A stretch of DNA of 11,349 nt. Source: Acanthaster planci. Taxonomy: Eukaryota; Echinodermata; Asteroidea; Valvatida; Acanthasteridae. Shown piece after piece: positions 7,173-11,349 of the stretch. The position numbers were made by a program, and so were the translations under genes. The notes beneath the pieces are model-generated. The model ran no database searches. It saw nothing but the letters and a program-made list of their open reading frames with translations, and was not told the origin of the DNA. The stretch spans positions 375,135 through 386,483 of the forward strand of contig NW_019091566.1 of the NCBI RefSeq assembly GCF_001949145.1, read 5' to 3'. Within the stretch, counting starts at the first letter, position 1. Every line of letters starts with the position of its first letter.

Positions 7173-7680
7173 GTGAGTCCGTATCATTTCTCAGGGTTGC
7201 AGAGCCCTGAGTCACTCCTAAAGGTATATAAATGCTTCAGTGGTTGTCCCCTAGCCTCTACAGCTCTTAAAAACCACCAAAAATACATCACAGTACGGTG
7301 GGGGGCCTTTTTCCCAGGCTATCCCGATTTGAGGGGGGGGGCTCGCCACGCGCCAGCCAAGCTGCACCATCACCACAACACCCCCCAAACAAAATAACAC
7401 TTCAAAGTCAGCCGAAAAAGGCCTCTGACAAGTTCCAGACAGCTGTCACTGATACGAAACATTCCACTGCCTGGCTCTGGCACTGTTTTGTAAATAATCT
7501 ATTAGATTGTACACAAGGGGCCACTTAGCACACAGTCCTATGGGAGTTGGCTGGAGGCTAGCGTGATACACGTGTTTTATCTTTTGTATTGAAGAATAGT
7601 GCTTCCTCGCCAAAACTTCTCCCGCGGGGTACGGTGTTTTTTTGGTATTTTTTTGCAAATTTGGGTATAGGTTGAGCGTA
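7173..7680. other. No gene seen; non-coding with G and C homopolymer runs
   Basis: Open frames cross the region on both strands without known motifs. A run of nine G near 7334-7342 and nearby C runs mark low complexity. TATATAAA at 7225-7232 has no gene to serve. Confidence 0.4.
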
Positions 7681-7742
7681 GTAGACTCCTTCCCTACAAA
7701 TGTGTGGTTCGGGTCTGCTAGAGATTGCGTACCCAAGTGACC
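7681..7742 (-). repeat. Diverged inverted repeat, left arm
   Basis: The reverse complement of this arm matches 7919-7982 at 44 of 62 positions without gaps, including the shared core AGACCCGANCCACACA. The arms are 176 bases apart. They are probably two old copies of one interspersed repeat or the arms of a fold-back element. Weaker resemblance may continue outward on both sides. Confidence 0.6.
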
Positions 7743-7918
7743 TGTTGCCCTCTTGCCTTCCCCACTTTTGGTCCAACGCCAAAGCGCTTCCTTATAAGAA
7801 GAATAAATTTGGCAGGCACGCCGCAGTGTAGTGTGGTACACATAGATGAGGGTGCACTAGCAGTTGATCGAGATCAAAGTTAAGTGCATAATGGTACTAG
7901 GGAAACATGCAAACTGTG

Positions 7919-7982
7919 GGTCATTTGGGTGGGTGTTCAGTAGTAGACCCGACCCACACACTTGTAAAGAACGAATGTTGTG
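7919..7982 (+). repeat. Diverged inverted repeat, right arm
   Basis: Partner of 7681-7742, with the core AGACCCGACCCACACA at about 7944-7959. It lies inside an 80-codon open frame (7907-8149) that has no other support as a gene. Confidence 0.6.
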
Positions 7983-8430
7983 CATCATCTTATCATTGCT
8001 CTTTCAAAACGAAAACACAAATTAGGTCAACAAGGGTGACAAAACATAATTTGGTTCCAATATTTACAACATGTACGTATAACACTGCCAATGTAAGCCC
8101 ATTTTTGCCCCAATTCTGCATCTGGCTGCATCTTGTGAAAGTCAAATAAATCCACCAGTGAAAGGAACACAGAAAGTGAACTCTGTACAAAACCCACTAT
8201 TTGGCCCAACGTGTCAATTTTAAATATACGAACCCAAATGACAGTGCAATGAGTTGGTGTGTTCATTGTTATCAGTATCAGGCAGTGAGGTGGGACGCAA
8301 TCCATTGAGCCCATGATAGGAAAGCACACATGTAAACAAAGAGTGACGTCATTCTGTTTGAGATCTATTCAAAAACAATGTGTTCTGATTAAGCTTTGGA
8401 AATTGGAAATTAAACGAACCTTTTGGTTTG
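7983..8430. other. No gene seen
   Basis: AT-rich. The open frames on both strands here overlap one another and show no recognisable motif. GTCATTTGGGT recurs inverted near 8231-8241, possibly another scrap of the repeat at 7919. Confidence 0.4.
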
Positions 8431-8432
8431 TA

Positions 8433-8702
8433 AATGACCCCACGTACAACATCATGGCCTCTCAGCTTGATACGCTCCACATCAGCTTCTCGCATGTACC
8501 ACTTGTGCACCACAGCTACATGGAGTGGCTCATTTGTGGCTAACTGACCTTCGCCAAGGTGGCCTTGATGCAGGGAAAGAAGTACCACCACTGGTTTGTG
8601 GGGGTACTTTTTCGCAAAACGGATACCTGGTCGTTGACCCGGACAGGGTTGTAGACTCCAGAATAGACCCATGGGTTCAGTACCTGCGTGTTGAAGGGAC
8701 AA
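8433..8702 (-). CDS. Candidate coding block, product not recognised
   Basis: A GC-richer block stands out from AT-rich flanks. On the minus strand a frame from 8702 contains GIRFAKKYPHKPVVVLLSLH and LHVAVVHKWYMREADVERIK, then GHDVVRGVIYKPKG. A second frame over the first third reads NPWVYSGVYNPVRVNDQVSV, which is also protein-like. The two together suggest a frameshifted old gene. A possible acceptor (cttcaacacgcag) lies at the 8702 end. A faint likeness of HKWYMRE to the W-Y-x-R strand of BAH domains is too weak to use. The plus strand is also open (8525-8785), so strand is not certain. Confidence 0.25.
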
Positions 8703-8767
8703 CGATCATCTGCAAGTATAGTGGATTACTCCTCAGTGTGTTACCAAACCGGTTGGTCAAATCAAAT

Positions 8768-8820
8768 AATAAACTGGTGGATTGATGGATGATCAATAAA
8801 CTGTTGGATGATCGATTGAT
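8768..8820. repeat. Imperfect tandem repeat, period 27
   Basis: AATAAACTG followed by a GAT/TGG-rich tail begins at 8768 and again at 8795. Short TTGATGGATGATC-like blocks recur to about 8820. Confidence 0.6.
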
Positions 8821-9272
8821 TAATCAGTCAGTTCAGTGGGTTTGGAGCCACTTCAGTGGTCAGCATCGTTCATTCCTAAGCAGGCTGCTCCGGGAACAAT
8901 GATAAAATCATAATAAATTAAAAGTCGTACTGCGGAGTCTCTATAACAATGACCGAACATTTATGGAATTCGCGGGATACAAGGCACTTGCGAACGACAT
9001 TTATTTTTTAAGCTGTCTTCGCCAGGTAAAAACGTGACAAAAAACCGGTTGAAAAAAGTCGGTATTGTATGAGGACTTTTATACCCTGGACGTCAGTCGC
9101 AGTGTAAATAAAGACAACGTCCAACCTGGGCTAACACAACCCCAACATAATAAAAGTCGAACTTTCCAATAGCATTTCTAACGTCATTTAAAAGAAAATC
9201 ACTATATACGTGCAAAAGTGGTGCGCTGGACGGTTATGGGCGCTGCTCAATTTTGCATTCGAGTTTTCGAAG
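8821..9272. other. No gene seen
   Basis: AT-rich non-coding DNA. An imperfect stem is formed by TGGACGT near 9088 and ACGTCCA near 9116, around an AATAAA. No longer structure is supported. Confidence 0.4.
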
Positions 9273-9438
9273 CTATCTTTCAGTTTCATGGATATCAGGG
9301 ATGTGGCACACAGGGCACATAGGCCCTAGTCTGCCATAACTATAAGTGCCAACCCATTCTACAATAGCATGGCGTAGCGTCATCTTGCCATCACGCCTGT
9401 GGACAGCTGCAGCCATTCTCCGATGTAGTTTTCTTCTG
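9273..9438 (-). CDS. Candidate terminal exon, product not recognised
   Basis: A minus-strand acceptor with a pyrimidine tract (atcttttttacccaccatattttccag) ends at 9439. It is followed by an open frame to TAG at 9275-9273, reading RRKLHRRMAAAVHRRDGK, then HAIVEWVGTYSYGRLG and CPVCHIPDIHETER. The internal ATG in AGAATGGCT has a good start context, so a 47-codon gene beginning there is an alternative. The frame also stays open upstream to 9491. The CPVC pair could bind a metal but has no partner ligands here. I recognise no family, and the length allows chance. Confidence 0.25.
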
Positions 9439-9499
9439 CTGGAAAATATGGTGGGTAAAAAAGATTTCATTGGAAACAGAACGTTGAACATAACCAGAC

Positions 9500-10035
9500 C
9501 CTATCTCGAAAACTCCCGCAAGTAAGAAGGCAATTTTTCTTTCCATCGCCGGCGTCATTATCCGGAAGCAAAGTGCATTTTTTATTACCGGATACGAATT
9601 GTCCCGGGTACGAGATGTCCCGATACCCTACCTGCCCCCCCCCATGTTGTCGATAAGTTAACGTAGATCTTAGACTGCTGTTGGAGTGGATGTGCCAGTG
9701 GAATAGGAATATGCAGGGAAAATCTCCGTCTCGTAATCCAGTTTTAGAGATTTAAGCAGCAATTTTACCTGCCTAAAGCAAAGCCTTTTATTAGTCAATA
9801 TCTGGTGGTTACCATTGTGTTTTTCATTGCATTTGGTTTATCGGATGTGGTTCTTTTGAGCCAGATTGCCTAGTAGAAGCAGATAATACTTGCCCCCACC
9901 AGTCTCCTCAAATAGGAATGAGTTGAAGGAAAACAATGTGATGAAATTAACTTCAGGTGTGGTTTCTTGCCAGCTGACCCGTCAGTCGTAAGCGGAGAAG
10001 TTTGAACAGTTTGGCTAAGCTGTCTACCAGTTCCA
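9500..10035. other. No gene seen; short repeats only
   Basis: A 16-bp imperfect tandem pair, tacgaattgtcccggg and tacgagatgtcccgat (9593-9608, 9609-9624), matches at 12 of 16. TATCCGG/CCGGATA form a small inverted pair just before it (about 9560-9595). The rest is AT-rich non-coding DNA. Confidence 0.4.
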
Positions 10036-11349
10036 GCAGTAGGCCTACCAGATCTGTTACTCCAAGTGATGACACATCTGACGTCCGTGAAAACTATGAT
10101 GTGATTGCAATGCAAATCACTAATGAGGGTGGCAGCAGGAAATGGGACATTCTGCTTTTACTGCGACGTACCATAGGCCAAGCTCCCCCGTCATCTCCAG
10201 TCATGTCACACGGAAGAAAGAGAAATTTGTCGCGATCGCTTCCAAGACCAACGCTAGTATGCGTAAGAAACGTCTGTTGAAAATCCGCAATACGGCTAAT
10301 AACAGGCACGATTGCAAAATTCTTCGTGAAGGTTGTGGTGTGCCCATTGTTGGTTATAGGCCAAATCGCGAGATATCTCCCCATGCACATTAACCACGCA
10401 CACATTGTTACGGCTATTATGCCTACCGATTTGTGGTAACACGTGTGCCTTTTGAAGCCAGCGCCTCATCACAGACTGCCAGCACCGGTAAGAGGACTCG
10501 TGTGGATGGACAGATTGCTCACAAGAATGATTTGTTAAAACCTCCCCCGATGGTGTGTCGTTCCAGTTGCACCGTGTTCTTAGTCTAATGAAGAGAAATG
10601 ATGTAGCTCTGGTAGTCAAGAATGACACATTGATTGTTGAATTAGCCGAGCGTGAATACTTGAAACTTGGGACCGATATAGATCAGCATGGATACATCCG
10701 TAACAGGATACGTGAATTAGGTCGACTCGTCATACTCAGAAAAATACCTATCAACCAAATGCATCGCTTGAACCATTTGTGCATCCACACCACCTTTCTG
10801 ATATCGTCAAGGCCGTGCACGATATTGCTGGCTTCAGGGAAGACAAACAGTTGTTCCGTCACTAGCACTGAAGCTGGTTTTTCCGTCAAAAAGTGTGCAC
10901 TCGTTCCGGCAAAAAAAAACCCAAAAACAAAGCGGACCGAGCGGCAGAGTTTTTGCAGTTGTGTGACTTGAACTGATGAGACCGTGTGTCCACACACCCA
11001 CACACAGCACTGTACCAAGAAAAACGAAATTCTCCCGACATATGCTCATATAGTCCAAATGTCGTCGTTCCTTCATGAAGCTGGCAACCGGGAATTTCAA
11101 CTCCTTTAGTGTGTTCGGGGAAAACAATCAGATCGGCTTAGCAGAAATTGAATGAAGCCACTCAGTGTCATCTCATCATGTTCAACTGAAGAAGGCAGGG
11201 GGAGGTTTCCAATATGAAACTTGAAGATTTCTACAAGCACAGCACATTAAAACTGTAGGAGAATGCCTCTTGAGTGATTTAGAACGCCACCTGTGCAAGA
11301 TGCTCCGTGTTGTCGAAATAGTTGGCAAGAGAGGCAAAACTGTTCCTTT
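10036..11349 (+). pseudogene. Decayed, intronless copy of an uncharacterised animal zinc-finger / recombinase-like protein; runs off the edge
   Basis: In order: a Ser-rich acidic start (TRSVTPSDDTSDV); a C2H2-like finger in frame 1 (FCFYCDVP, stop, AKLPRHLQSCHTEE, about 10150-10225). A basic block in frame 2 reads KKRLLKIRNTANNRHDCKIL, then GYRPNREISP, a stop at 10391, and the damaged finger THCYGYYAYRF. From 10555 frame 1 reads HRVLSLMKRNDVALVVKNDT and YIRNRIRELGRLVILRK. Then come VKAVHDIAGFRED (frame 3), PSLALKL (frame 2, 10856), AAEFLQLCDLN (frame 3), KKNEILPTYAHIVQM, EVSNMKLEDFYKHS, and finally LLSDLERHLC and VVEIVGKRGKTVP at the edge. This series is collinear with a protein family common in fish and marine invertebrates and usually left uncharacterised. 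I recall full-length members ending in a domain with tyrosine-recombinase-like R, H-x-x-R and H/Y positions; that part is outside the window. At least six frame changes or stops show decay. No introns are visible. Confidence 0.72.

Noticed and set aside
7225-7232. TATATAAA as a TATA box
   Set aside because: No gene start follows on either strand, and the region is AT-rich enough to give this by chance.
8027-8329. 100-codon minus-strand open frame
   Set aside because: It overlaps other frames on both strands, has no motif and no splice or start context; it looks like chance openness.
10980-11010. CA-rich microsatellite
   Set aside because: Only a few interrupted units; ordinary low complexity.
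10094-11127. Several 80-110 codon minus-strand frames at the right end
   Set aside because: They are antisense shadows of the plus-strand zinc-finger pseudogene, which has clear family motifs.

Overview
The window looks like nuclear DNA of an animal, most likely a marine invertebrate. It is AT-rich and gene-poor, with long stretches free of coding signal, and it contains GT-AG intron-like signals. It is built mainly from old retroelements typical of such genomes. I see no operons, ribosome-binding sites, rRNA, convincing tRNA or CRISPR. The species cannot be fixed from the sequence; three copies of the 10-mer AGTAGGCCTA are a weak compositional hint only. Almost every coding match is broken by stops and frameshifts, so this is a transposon graveyard rather than a working gene cluster. 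| Region 1 (1-2420, + strand): a decayed tyrosine-recombinase retrotransposon of the DIRS/Ngaro kind. A reverse transcriptase/RNase H tail (about 1-290) is followed by a tyrosine recombinase (about 282-2300). The recombinase is split by a 1139-bp insertion (717-1855) with 20-bp terminal inverted repeats and TTAA-type target duplication. Removing the insertion brings the two halves together at the expected S-E-L motif. | Region 2 (2797-6588, - strand): remains of one BEL/Pao LTR-retrotransposon family. In transcript order: a 58-bp LTR scrap (6588-6531), a duplicated piece of pol (6530-6188), then the C-terminal half of pol (6186-4517) with RNase H end, integrase zinc finger, integrase core and DUF5641-like tail. 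A polypurine tract (4511-4498) and an LTR (4497-4069) follow, and a second LTR copy lies at 3433-2797. The second LTR carries 246 bp absent from the first, bounded exactly by GTAAGT and AG with a pyrimidine tract, so it looks like an intron inside an LTR. | Region 3 (6589-10000): mostly non-coding, with a few low-confidence exon candidates, a diverged inverted repeat pair (7681-7742 and 7919-7982) and small tandem repeats. | Region 4 (about 10040-11349, + strand): a frameshifted, intronless copy of a widespread but uncharacterised animal protein family. It has a C2H2-like finger, a second degenerate zinc-binding segment, and the start of a C-terminal domain that, from memory of full-length relatives, resembles a tyrosine recombinase. 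It runs off the right edge.
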